DNA of 50,182 nt from Deltaproteobacteria bacterium YD0425bin51 (lineage in GTDB: Bacteria; Desulfobacterota; Desulfobacteria; Desulfobacterales; YD0425bin51): positions 1 to 50,182 of the forward strand of contig PDZS01000032.1 in NCBI GenBank assembly GCA_002753225.1, read 5' to 3'. Of this stretch, positions 1-7,587 are shown one piece after another. Under the pieces are notes generated by a model. It was given only the letters and a program-made list of their open reading frames with translations. It searched no databases and was not told the DNA's origin. The translations under genes and the position numbers were made by a program. Within the stretch, counting starts at the first letter, position 1. Each line of letters starts with the position of its first letter.

Positions 1-120
1 AAAAACTCTGACTTGAACACGCATGAACTTGTCTGGGTCATCTGTGTTTTCAACTTTGCCTATATATTCTCCAAAATACTTCTTTTTGGATTCTGATATA
101 ATTGTTTGATTTATACCCAT
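1..120 (-). CDS. Phage baseplate-type protein, N-terminal fragment
   Basis: The first 40 residues of a leftward gene run off the window edge. The start is the ATG at 118-120, with an AGGAATGGA-like ribosome binding site just upstream. The segment YFGEYIGKVENTDDPDKFMR resembles the N-terminal OB-fold of gp5/gpV-type baseplate spike or hub proteins, which usually read 'G.V..N.DP....RV.V'. This fits its place downstream of other tail genes on the same strand. With so little of the protein visible, the assignment is family-level inference. The gene is cut only by the window edge and is not visibly damaged. Confidence 0.55.
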   Translation of the reverse strand, partial: MGINQTIISESKKKYFGEYIGKVENTDDPDKFMRVQVRVF

Positions 121-281
121 ATGTTTCCATTCCTTTGTTTACCGCGAACTAATAGTAACGGGGTTAACAAAATAAATTCCAAAGGATTATGCTGTGTTAT
201 TAAGCTAAAACTTTCTTGACAATAAGGCAATTTACAACAATAATTTACATGTGAGATAATTAAAAATAAGGAGGCTAACAT

Positions 282-482
282 ATGGCTACTCTTAAGGAAT
301 TGCAAAATTCTGAAGTAAGAGAAAAATTTGTAAATGATGTCGTATCGTTTGCATCTAAGATAAAAGATAAATCTGTTGAATTGAATAAAGGGATTCGTAA
401 TACTGCCGAACTGATTGAAAGATCTAAAATTGGTATAACTATGAGTTTTGATTTTGACAGATTGATTGAGGATTCCTTTTAG
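282..482 (+). CDS. Small prophage protein, possibly first part of a +1-frameshifted gene
   Basis: This 66-residue rightward gene starts at an ATG preceded by AAGGAGG at ideal spacing, one of the strongest ribosome binding sites in the region, so translation is likely. It lies opposite to the surrounding tail genes. The sequence is helical and charged, with no membrane segment and no family I recognise. It ends at a TAG directly after TCC TTT. The +1 frame then stays open for 80 more codons, so the protein may continue into the next reading frame by frameshifting or a 1-base error. A moron, or a small tail-region accessory protein, is possible. Confidence 0.6.
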   Translation: MATLKELQNSEVREKFVNDVVSFASKIKDKSVELNKGIRNTAELIERSKIGITMSFDFDRLIEDSF

Positions 483-723
483 ATTGGCAAAATGGTCACC
501 AATCCACTTATCAGCCACTTTAATTGAAAATGATGATGCCTTACAGTTGAATCTATTGGTTGCATTTGCGTTTAGCTTAAAACATATTCTTAATGTTAAC
601 ATCAGCAATATCCCATCTACAGTAACTAAAGAATTTCTTTACACACTTTCCAGACGACATACCAATCAAGAAACTCTTGGTTTAGCTTACGATATGATTG
701 AATTCGCAGTTAATAAAATTTAA
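466..723 (+). CDS. Continuation frame of the small prophage gene (unknown function)
   Basis: An open frame overlaps the previous gene by 17 bases in the +1 frame and runs to a TAA at 721-723. No ATG with a good ribosome binding site opens it; only TTG codons at 466 or 484 are available. Its composition (WSPIHLSATLIENDDALQ, FAFSLKHILN, LGLAYDMIEF) looks like real protein. The simplest reading is that it is the C-terminal part of the gene starting at 282, reached by a +1 slip on TTT_T at 477-480 or split by a single-base deletion in a T run. The 3' end overlaps the stop of the convergent gene ending at 720. No family recognised. Confidence 0.5.
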   Translation: MRIPFRLAKWSPIHLSATLIENDDALQLNLLVAFAFSLKHILNVNISNIPSTVTKEFLYTLSRRHTNQETLGLAYDMIEFAVNKI

Positions 724-1700
724 ATTACAACTCCTTTTACCCTGCAATAATACTTCTGTGCGCTGTATTGATGTGCAACCGTGCTAATTACAACTTTGCT
801 TGGCAAACTTTCATCAATAGGCATTTCAATATTGTATCTATTCCAAATAAGTTCAAGAGGGATGCCAGGCATTAAAGCGCCATTGCCTAATACTGTAAAA
901 TCGATGACTGGAATAGGAAATATAGACAGATTATTTAAAATGACTTTATAAGGAATAGATGTCATTTCAGGAGGACACCCTTCATCTACTCTCGATTTGA
1001 TATAACCATCTGTCATGCTGAACCCACTGTAATTTCTAACAATTTTATCTTTTAAAACAGATTCAGCGTTTAGCTTTGAATAAAAAATAATCTGATTTTC
1101 CTGCTTAATATCATTATAGTGATATTGAATTTTAGGTTTAGCCTCGAAAAGAGAGGTAAGTTTCTTAAAAAATAACTTTCCTCTGCTGATGTAGATAACC
1201 GCTCCGTTTTCTTTTGAAATTTGCCTTAGCAGTAAAGATGCTCTTTCTCCGGGCAAAAGATGATAATCACAGGCTATAGGAGATGAATCCACATCATATC
1301 TATAATCAGGCAAAAGCCTTTTAAATATCGTTAAAACATTCTTTCTTGAGAATAAAACAGCTTTTATTGAAGGAGTCTTTAAAATATTAACTTCTTTTTG
1401 TATGCAGTTTAAAGTTACAAATTCTTTTCCTGAGACAGGCATGGTCAAGACAACAAACTTGGCAATCAAATTAACACCGTCTCTTGCATAAGGGTCTGCT
1501 ATTGTAACAGTCAATTCATCCAGTTCTTTAACTTTCATTCTATCTCTCAAGATAGATTCCTTGTCATCAAACTTCAAAATCAGCTTTGGTCCAGACAAGT
1601 CCAATACCTCTATAAAAGTTGATTCCCTTAGAAAAGATAAATCCAGTTCGTTTTTATTGCACTCTATTTTTTGGATAAGCAGATTTTCTTGATTACTCAT
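720..1700 (-). CDS. Putative phage baseplate hub/late control gpD-like protein
   Basis: About 326 residues. The frame is open further upstream (to 1760), but the ATG at 1700 is preferred: it is preceded by AGGA, and it overlaps the preceding gene's stop by 8 bases, as is usual for coupled phage genes. The N-terminus reads as a beta-rich domain (FIEVLDLSGPKLILKFDD, VTIADPYARDGVNLIAKF) of the kind seen in gpD/gp27-type hub proteins, and a mid-region has the 'SLLLRQISKENGAVIYISRGKLFF' pattern of these proteins. Position next to the gp5-like fragment supports a hub or spike-adaptor role. The family is inferred from pattern and context, not certain. Confidence 0.5.
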   Translation of the reverse strand: MSNQENLLIQKIECNKNELDLSFLRESTFIEVLDLSGPKLILKFDDKESILRDRMKVKELDELTVTIADPYARDGVNLIAKFVVLTMPVSGKEFVTLNCIQKEVNILKTPSIKAVLFSRKNVLTIFKRLLPDYRYDVDSSPIACDYHLLPGERASLLLRQISKENGAVIYISRGKLFFKKLTSLFEAKPKIQYHYNDIKQENQIIFYSKLNAESVLKDKIVRNYSGFSMTDGYIKSRVDEGCPPEMTSIPYKVILNNLSIFPIPVIDFTVLGNGALMPGIPLELIWNRYNIEMPIDESLPSKVVISTVAHQYSAQKYYCRVKGVVI

Positions 1701-2418
1701 AGCATCCTGCACAAACGCCATAAACTTTTGCTGGGTCAGGAATGCTGACCGACTCTCCAAATAATATTTGCGTTACAATTGTTAATGTGGTTTCAACGCC
1801 AAACATTCTTCCATCATCATGTGATAAAGAAATATCAGACATCATAAAGCTTTTAGGGTCGTTTATTGCAGCACAAATTTCAAAGTCATCCTTTCCTATG
1901 CGATATAAAACATTGAATCTCTTGTTTTCTGGTTTGGAAACATATGCGTACCATGATATTTGCAGTTTATCTAAACTCAGCTTATCCCATGCCAAAAACC
2001 ATAGCTTATAATCTTGTGTTACTGGCAGAATCGTAAGATTATAAGAGCGCAACAAATTATCATCCCACACAATTTTATCCTGCATAATACTCCCTCTGTC
2101 ATCGTTGTTTAAAAAACCAGATTTTCTAAAATAAACAACTACAGGAAGGGTTGGAAGGTTTACAATTTTATGAGACAAAATGTCTTGCGTTTCTAATGAT
2201 ATCTCTGATTTCCTTGACGATCTTAATTCATTTATAAACTCTTTTGGAGTTCCAGCATCATACCTGTAAATTTTCTTATTGGCAGGTCTTGTTAAAAATT
2301 CTCTGAATTGCTTTGGTCCAGAATTAGGATTAAGTCCATCAAAGGCTTTTACGATATGTGCGCCTAAAGCAAAGTCTATTGCCTGAAATTCTGATGATTC
2401 GTTATTATTATCTGCCAA
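1693..2418 (-). CDS. Phage structural protein, tail/baseplate region, unknown
   Basis: A 241-residue protein with no signal peptide or membrane segment. It is rich in aromatic beta-strand-like stretches (LPVVVYFRKSGF, LWFLAWDKLSLDKLQISWYAY, RFNVLYRIGKDDFEI) and ends in a small cysteine cluster, CAGCYE. It overlaps the upstream gene by 11 bases and the downstream one by 8, so it is co-translated in the leftward tail operon. I do not recognise a family. Placement between a gp53-like wedge protein and hub-like proteins makes a baseplate or tail-tube role the best guess, but that is context only. Confidence 0.5.
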   Translation of the reverse strand: MADNNNESSEFQAIDFALGAHIVKAFDGLNPNSGPKQFREFLTRPANKKIYRYDAGTPKEFINELRSSRKSEISLETQDILSHKIVNLPTLPVVVYFRKSGFLNNDDRGSIMQDKIVWDDNLLRSYNLTILPVTQDYKLWFLAWDKLSLDKLQISWYAYVSKPENKRFNVLYRIGKDDFEICAAINDPKSFMMSDISLSHDDGRMFGVETTLTIVTQILFGESVSIPDPAKVYGVCAGCYE

Positions 2419-2893
2419 AATTTTCTCCCATAGGTATGAAATAATGTTTAACAGAAATAGATGGGCTTTTACCTATTGCCTCACTTTTTAAAAGATACAA
2501 TGTTACTGTCCTTGCTTCTTTCTGGTTAATATACTCATGATATTGAATAACGCTTTGCGCTGGTATATCCCTTTCCTGAATGTACAAAATTACAGGATTA
2601 TCTTGATTATCATTTGGCATACTCCCATCAAGAGTTAAAAAGTTTTGTAAATCATCAGGAACACGAAAAGCCCTTGTCTTTATTGGGTCTTCATATTCAA
2701 TAGCACGCTCATTAGATTCTAAAGAGCCAACCACGTCAGGCATTATACTAACAGTTTCAAGCGCTTCTGGCTTTGCCTTAAACAATAAAACATCAAACGC
2801 ATCAGGATGGCTCTCAAACAAAATATCAATGTTATTTGCTATGGATTGAGATATTTCTCTGTAATCAACTATTGACATAAGAGACATAATCAA
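2408..2893 (-). CDS. Phage structural protein, unknown
   Basis: A 161-residue protein starting at an ATG that overlaps the upstream stop by 4 bases. It contains a stretch with alternating hydrophobic residues (NPVILYIQERDIPAQSVIQY, ARTVTLYLLKSEAIG) and ends HYFIPMGENFGR. There are no cysteines, membrane segments or catalytic motifs that I can see. Similar-sized proteins with such beta content occur in phage head-tail connector and baseplate modules. Function is not assignable from sequence. The overlaps on both sides show tight coupling with the neighbouring tail genes. Confidence 0.5.
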   Translation of the reverse strand: MIMSLMSIVDYREISQSIANNIDILFESHPDAFDVLLFKAKPEALETVSIMPDVVGSLESNERAIEYEDPIKTRAFRVPDDLQNFLTLDGSMPNDNQDNPVILYIQERDIPAQSVIQYHEYINQKEARTVTLYLLKSEAIGKSPSISVKHYFIPMGENFGR

Positions 2894-3861
2894 TCCTTTG
2901 CGGCTGGCTTTTTCGGCTTGCCTTGCATATCCTTAACCTTTGCCTGGACATCCTTTTCATTCATTTTTTTCTTAAATCCGCTCTTTGCAGCCTGAAATTT
3001 TAAGAAAGCTGATTGAACATCTCTGTTGCCTTCTTTTTCCATATCTTTAAGACTACTTTCATCAAAAACTTTTGAATCGCTTTTCCCAAACAATTTGCTC
3101 CAAAAGCCTTTTTTCTTTGCCTGTTCTTCTATGCCCTTTGAAATCATTGCTTGTACGGCTGCCCCTTGCATTACAGAAATAGATTTTAACACATGCTTGC
3201 AACAGCATCCTATTAGCTTTGGATTTCTGATTTTAGGAAAAACAGTTTCAGCAGGAGGAGTGACTGCAAAACCGCCTATTGTAGCAAGATACCTAAACCA
3301 AAATTGATGCCTCCCGCAAGAACAGTCAAATGAAATCCTCCCCTCTGCTGCATTTCTAACAGCCCAAAATGCGTTACCTTTTGCTTTTTCCATTTGACTG
3401 CGCCACTCTTCTAATCTTATCTTGACTAAATGATATGGTTTCATAGGGTCTTTTCCGCTTGATGAAACTCTAAAAAAAAGCATTTCCATATCAGTTCTAT
3501 ACAACGTTGCATTTCTAATCTGTTTAGCCAGTTCCATATCAATAGGCAATGAAGCTTTTAATAATTGTGGCACAGGCACGCCTCTTACTTCTTCTTTGAA
3601 TTCCTTGATAGCCTTATCAGCAGCTTTAGCCATCTTATTAAGATCAGCCAAAGTATATTGAACCTGATAACCTTTAGTTCCATAATCAAGAGCAAGCTTA
3701 ACCCTTCCTCCTTTGGTAAGCTCGTTTCTTCTTGTTAATTTAAATACATCAAGAAAAGCGTCTCTTTTATCAGAATCACGTATGGCTTCTTTTTTGCGCC
3801 AAATCCTTTCGTATAGCTTTTCAAACTTCTTGTATTCATCTTTTTTGCCAAATCCAAACAT
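2890..3861 (-). CDS. Phage protein with SWIM-like zinc-binding cysteines
   Basis: A 323-residue protein opening MFGFGKKDEYKKFEKLYERI, with a helical, basic N-terminal part. Near residue 180 it has CSC followed about 35 residues later by CCCKH, so the metal ligands follow the order C-x-C ... C-x-H of SWIM-type zinc fingers, although the spacing is longer than usual. The C-terminal 80 residues are lysine-rich and probably disordered or coiled (KSGFKKKMNEKDVQAKVKD). It sits between the gp53-like protein and a structural gene. It might be a virion, head-tail or assembly protein; I do not recognise it further. Start supported by a 7-base gap to the upstream stop. Confidence 0.5.
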   Translation of the reverse strand: MFGFGKKDEYKKFEKLYERIWRKKEAIRDSDKRDAFLDVFKLTRRNELTKGGRVKLALDYGTKGYQVQYTLADLNKMAKAADKAIKEFKEEVRGVPVPQLLKASLPIDMELAKQIRNATLYRTDMEMLFFRVSSSGKDPMKPYHLVKIRLEEWRSQMEKAKGNAFWAVRNAAEGRISFDCSCGRHQFWFRYLATIGGFAVTPPAETVFPKIRNPKLIGCCCKHVLKSISVMQGAAVQAMISKGIEEQAKKKGFWSKLFGKSDSKVFDESSLKDMEKEGNRDVQSAFLKFQAAKSGFKKKMNEKDVQAKVKDMQGKPKKPAAKD

Positions 3862-3868
3862 ATTTTTA

Positions 3869-4168
3869 CTATTCTTTGCTGTAAAATTTAATTCTCTGCC
3901 TTATCCAAGCTAATGGAGGCAGCTTTATAAGCTCGCCTGCTTTTAGCGGCTCTCTCATATCGTCAAGTCCTGCTGATATTAGAATCACCCATTTTAAAAG
4001 GTCTGTGCCATAGACCCTATAAGCTATAAGTTCAGGACGTAAAACCTCATCCACCTGTATCTCATATAAGTACCAGTCATCTTCCCCTTTTCTGATTTCT
4101 CTGTATAACTCAACTCTTATCAAATCCTCTTTAATATTGTAAGGTGAAAGCCTTGATATCTCTGCCAT
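3869..4168 (-). CDS. gp53-like baseplate wedge protein
   Basis: A 99-residue protein with the core pattern 'LRPELIAYRVYGTDLLKWVILISAGLDDMREPLKAGELIKLP'. This matches the short 'YRVYGD..LWWVI..AN...DP...L..G..L.IP' module of T4 gp53-type wedge and related LysM-like tail proteins. In contractile-tail phages this protein helps join baseplate wedges and is normally small, so the length fits. It follows the terminase-proximal gene by 22 bases in the leftward operon. The call rests on this conserved pattern plus its tail-gene neighbours; no enzymatic role is expected. Its presence suggests a myovirus-type tail. Confidence 0.6.
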   Translation of the reverse strand: MAEISRLSPYNIKEDLIRVELYREIRKGEDDWYLYEIQVDEVLRPELIAYRVYGTDLLKWVILISAGLDDMREPLKAGELIKLPPLAWIRQRIKFYSKE

Positions 4169-4190
4169 TTCTTTTCCTTAAAAGCTTATT

Positions 4191-4838
4191 CTAAAAACCG
4201 TCATGTTGTTGCCAAACCTTCCTTTCTGTTGCATCTCTGTCTTTTGTTATCTTTTTCCATGTTCGCCAAGGGTCGTATTCTTCCTCTTTAATTTTTTCTT
4301 TGCCATACATAGCCTCAAGATAGCGCTCTGATACTGGCTCTATCATGGCTGCAACTACACATAACAATACAGCTCTATGACCTCCGTTAAACGTACTCCA
4401 ATCTACCTTATATATGCTTCTGCCTTTGTCATCCTGCGTTTTTTCTACCTTTTGAGCTTCGCCATGTTTTATTTCAAAAGCTGTGCAATCTTTATGAAAT
4501 AATAAATTTCCCATATTATGCAGGGCAAAATACCAATCAAAAGCATCCTGATAATTGTTCCGATATCTTCCGCCATGCCCTTCTGATACATCTTCTAACA
4601 TGTATTGAGTAGCATATTGAGAAATGTAAGTTGTCATGTCTTCTATTAGACACGCAAATCCTTTTTCTTTTTTTTCAATAATCTCACTCACCAAAGGTTC
4701 TTTCCATGAAATGAAAGTACCACCTATTAAAGCAACCTGGGTTATGATAAGCTGTTCACCATTGTAAACTGCAGAAGCCTTATATTTTTTAGGGTCACCC
4801 AAAGACGCTGTAAAGATTTTAACTTGATTATTATTCAT
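4191..4838 (-). CDS. Conserved-looking phage protein next to terminase, unknown
   Basis: A 215-residue protein whose ATG overlaps the terminase stop codon by 4 bases (ATGA), so it is translationally coupled to the packaging ATPase. The sequence includes 'YRNNYQDAFDWYFALHNMGNLLFHKD' and a hydrophobic stretch 'AVLLCVVAAMIEPVSERYL', which may be a buried helix rather than a membrane segment. The C-terminus is charged and aromatic (YDPWRTWKKITKDRD). No catalytic motif is evident and I do not recognise a family. A packaging accessory or head-completion role is possible purely from position. Confidence 0.5.
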   Translation of the reverse strand: MNNNQVKIFTASLGDPKKYKASAVYNGEQLIITQVALIGGTFISWKEPLVSEIIEKKEKGFACLIEDMTTYISQYATQYMLEDVSEGHGGRYRNNYQDAFDWYFALHNMGNLLFHKDCTAFEIKHGEAQKVEKTQDDKGRSIYKVDWSTFNGGHRAVLLCVVAAMIEPVSERYLEAMYGKEKIKEEEYDPWRTWKKITKDRDATERKVWQQHDGF

Positions 4839-6286
4839 TGCTCTAAAAGTTCCATCGCTGCCTTAATTAACTCATCATCTTGATCGTTATCCATACTTTC
4901 GGCTGGCACATAATCAACCAGAAAGAAAAAACAATGAGTATCAAATATATCAGGACTTTTAATACCTTTTGCCTTCATCTGATCTTTTGGCAATATCTGA
5001 TACCGCCCTCCTTCATCTATTTTATATGGAATACGGCAAGCCTGCTCCACAACCTTTTTGCCTTGTCCTATCCTCATTCTTTCTTCAAATATAGCTTCTC
5101 TTACCTTTACGCTTGCATAAGCCCTTTGGTTTTTATACCGTTTCTTATCTGCATCGCTGTGGGGAGGAAGTCCCCAATGAATACGTTCAACCGTTACACC
5201 CAATTCTTCCAATTCCAATATTACAGTTCTACCGCAACCATCAGCATCAACAGCAACTGTTAGCGATTGATAATCTTGAATAACGCTATAAATTTCTCTT
5301 GCAAAAACTTTTTCATCTATGCTCTGATATTCCTTATATTCAACTACTTCAATCCTTCTTTCCGCTCCGTATCCTGACACTTTAGCCAATGTCCATACAG
5401 ATGAATCCCTGTGTACGCCTTCTGCAACGTCTACGGTTAATACCCACCCCCACGCCTCTTTATGCTCAATTGCTGTAGATTGTGCTTTCTCACACCACGA
5501 TTTAGGGATAAGATACCCTGTCAAATTATCTGGAAGCCTTCCCAAAACCTTTATTTGATACTCTGGTGAATGATGTCCACCATACTCAATCAGTTTTTCT
5601 CTTATGAATTTCATGCAAACAATTGGCGATTCCTCCGAATTAAACTGCAAAGTAGTGTACATGTCCTTTAACTTTCCAAAGGCATCTGCAAAGTGACCTA
5701 CTGGTCTTGTTGGCTGGCTTACCATTACATACCTGTTATTAGGATGAGTTAAAGCACCCCTTAAAACCCCATGTATCTCATCAGCAACACCTGAAGCCTC
5801 ATCAACTATGCACATGTAATGTATGCCGTGCTGCCCAGCCATGTTTTCAGGGTTACCCTTGCTTGTAGTCTTTGGAATTATGTACCATGAATCTTTTGCT
5901 CCCAAAGCGTAATATCTTTGCGCTTCCTTAACAAAATATGGAGTCATCCAAGGATAAAGCTTATTTACATCGACAATTACACTGTCAAGCTCTTTCCAAA
6001 TGACTGAACGTACCTGTACAATGTTGGTAGCTGTTATCATGGCATTAGAATAGGGATAGGCTCTTAAATGCCAATCCAAAGCCCACGCAAGACAGAAAGA
6101 TTTCCCTGTCCCATGACCGCTTGAAACTGCAACACTACATCCTGGCTTTTGCATCGCTTTAACCATTTCGTATTGCTGCCATGTTATCCTATGCCTGCTA
6201 TTTTCTACAACGTATCTGACAAGATTATCCCTATACCTGATGCAGAAATCCTTATATTTTGGATTATTAAGCAAAGGACTCGACAT
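4835..6286 (-). CDS. terL: Phage terminase large subunit (ATPase/nuclease)
   Basis: A 483-residue packaging motor. Walker A is SSGHGTGKS at about residues 55-63 and Walker B is CIVDEAS at about 159-165, followed by the coupling motif VMVSQPTRP at about 188. The C-terminal RNase-H-like nuclease shows its acidic residues in VLTVDVAEG (about 282-290), VAVDADGCG (about 344-352) and a late DTH near 460. All hallmark residues are present, so it is probably intact. It would cut and pump phage DNA into the prohead. The start lies 20 bases inside the small-subunit gene and the stop overlaps the next gene by 4 bases, typical of a packaging operon. Confidence 0.93.
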   Translation of the reverse strand: MSSPLLNNPKYKDFCIRYRDNLVRYVVENSRHRITWQQYEMVKAMQKPGCSVAVSSGHGTGKSFCLAWALDWHLRAYPYSNAMITATNIVQVRSVIWKELDSVIVDVNKLYPWMTPYFVKEAQRYYALGAKDSWYIIPKTTSKGNPENMAGQHGIHYMCIVDEASGVADEIHGVLRGALTHPNNRYVMVSQPTRPVGHFADAFGKLKDMYTTLQFNSEESPIVCMKFIREKLIEYGGHHSPEYQIKVLGRLPDNLTGYLIPKSWCEKAQSTAIEHKEAWGWVLTVDVAEGVHRDSSVWTLAKVSGYGAERRIEVVEYKEYQSIDEKVFAREIYSVIQDYQSLTVAVDADGCGRTVILELEELGVTVERIHWGLPPHSDADKKRYKNQRAYASVKVREAIFEERMRIGQGKKVVEQACRIPYKIDEGGRYQILPKDQMKAKGIKSPDIFDTHCFFFLVDYVPAESMDNDQDDELIKAAMELLEQ

Positions 6287-7034
6287 GTTCCATTTCCTTT
6301 TTTAAATCAAGTACCTCTTGCTTTCTTTCAGGTATGAACTTTTCATAGTCATTTCTCACATCTGCCAAAACTTCTTTTACTCTCTTATTAATATCATCTT
6401 CATCGAAAGTCTCAAAATTCTGCACTTGCACCACTGGCGGAGTTTTCTGCAAAATCAATTTTAAAGCTTCAGGCAATGCTGCGCCCATCTTTGCAAACTC
6501 ATAAGAAGCCTCTGTAATATTTATAACATTATTCTGCAATCTGGTTATGATATCCTCAATCATTGCCTTGTTTTTTAATTCCATAATGAACGGTAAAATA
6601 TCCCTTAATGCTTTAACCAAATCATTCATACTGCTATAAACTTCTTTAACTTCTTTTGTTGTCTTAATTGTATTATCAACCGCAATCTCTATCAATTGTA
6701 CCCTTTCAACTCTTTCCATTGCGCTTATTAAGCTTGACATTGCTCTTGAATAAATATTGTCATGGTCTATTTTTACTTGGTCAATTTTTATTGAAAGACT
6801 ATTTTCTTCTTTTACCTCTGATTTAAATTCTGGATTTTTTTGTCCTATTTTTTCATTGTCCCTTTTTTGTCCCTCAATTTGTCCCTTTTTTTCTTCTACT
6901 CTTGAAAAAGCTTTTTTTGTATTGTCATATTTTAAGTTAAACTTTTCACAAAATTGTACTAAAGTTTCATTTGCTTTTCTTTGTTTCCAAATGTCATATA
7001 AAGCATCCCAATTATGCTCTGCCTTTTTGCCCAT
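6267..7034 (-). CDS. Putative terminase small subunit (HTH N-terminus)
   Basis: About 255 residues from the ATG at 7034, which follows the upstream stop codon by 5 bases. An in-frame ATG at 7079 would overlap that gene and is less likely. The N-terminal region (WDALYDIWKQRKANETLVQFCEKFNLKYDNTKKAF) reads as a helix-turn-helix of the kind that recognises packaging sites. The middle is helical and charged, possibly coiled coil, suiting an oligomeric ring. Its 3' end overlaps terL by 20 bases, the usual terS-terL order. The protein is longer than many TerS. The assignment depends on HTH plus position. Confidence 0.65.
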   Translation of the reverse strand: MGKKAEHNWDALYDIWKQRKANETLVQFCEKFNLKYDNTKKAFSRVEEKKGQIEGQKRDNEKIGQKNPEFKSEVKEENSLSIKIDQVKIDHDNIYSRAMSSLISAMERVERVQLIEIAVDNTIKTTKEVKEVYSSMNDLVKALRDILPFIMELKNKAMIEDIITRLQNNVINITEASYEFAKMGAALPEALKLILQKTPPVVQVQNFETFDEDDINKRVKEVLADVRNDYEKFIPERKQEVLDLKKEMEHVESFA

Positions 7035-7035
7035 T

Positions 7036-7248
7036 CTAATTAACCCACAGATCAATTTGTTTACAGTTATTGCTCTCACTCAGCGATAAATTGTTCTTTT
7101 TATTTTTTTCAACTATGCCGAACAAATCTTCATATGTCTGAAAAACAGTTTCACAGCTAACACATTCACGGCAGCGTTTAACAAGTAAGCCTTTATTTTC
7201 GGTCCACCTGACTTTTGTTTTTTTACTATTGCAAATTGGACAATTCAT
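7036..7248 (-). CDS. Small zinc-ribbon regulator (Ogr/Delta or NrdR-like ribbon)
   Basis: A 70-residue protein with CPIC near the N-terminus (residues 3-6) and CRECVSC around residues 26-32, giving four or more cysteines for one zinc ribbon. The 'MNCPIC..KKTKVRW......KRCRECVSCETVFQTYE' layout resembles the NrdR ribbon and the phage Ogr/Delta late-gene activators. It lies directly upstream of the terminase genes and downstream of a repeat-rich intergenic region, so a role in activating late phage transcription is a reasonable inference. There is no ATP-cone, so it is not full NrdR. Confidence 0.6.
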   Translation of the reverse strand: MNCPICNSKKTKVRWTENKGLLVKRCRECVSCETVFQTYEDLFGIVEKNKKNNLSLSESNNCKQIDLWVN

Positions 7249-7319
7249 AAATCTCCCTGACTTTTAAAAATATTTTGCATTAACTTTAGTAATCACCATA
7301 GTTAGAATTTTATCTTTTA

Positions 7320-7584
7320 TAGGTAAGGACACGTTAGGACACGTCAGTATATCCTTTTTTATTTTTTTTTATTTAATAAATTAAATAAGATATATATATA
7401 GTGTCCTGACGTACTAACGTGTCCTTACCTTTTTTATATATTATAGATAGAAAAATCTAAAAGTTATTTTATAAATATTTATATAGAACATATAAAAAAG
7501 GTTAGGACAGGTCGGGACACGTCTTACAGCATTGATTTTATTATCTTTTTTGGTGTCCCTACTTATACTGACATGTCCTTACCT
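7320..7584. repeat. Four GGACA-type repeat copies in two inverted pairs, putative origin or control region
   Basis: The 339-base gap between the primase gene and the zinc-ribbon gene holds four related copies of a unit like GGTAAGGACACGTTAGGACA. Copy 1 (about 7320-7349) and copy 2 (about 7401-7430) are inverted around a very AT-rich 50-base spacer. Copy 3 (about 7499-7525) and copy 4 (about 7551-7583) form a second inverted pair. Each unit carries two or more GGACA words 10-13 bases apart, about one helical turn. Iterons of this form beside a replication protein gene suggest an origin. An operator array for the late regulator is an alternative. Confidence 0.6.
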
Positions 7585-7587
7585 TCC

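Noticed and set aside
111..608. 165-residue minus-strand frame opposite the small prophage gene
   Set aside because: It is basic and Phe/Ile-rich, lacks a ribosome site, and is the mirror of a better-supported + strand frame with AAGGAGG.
7036..7248. NrdR ribonucleotide reductase repressor
   Set aside because: Only the zinc ribbon is similar; the ATP-cone domain is absent and the context is phage late genes.
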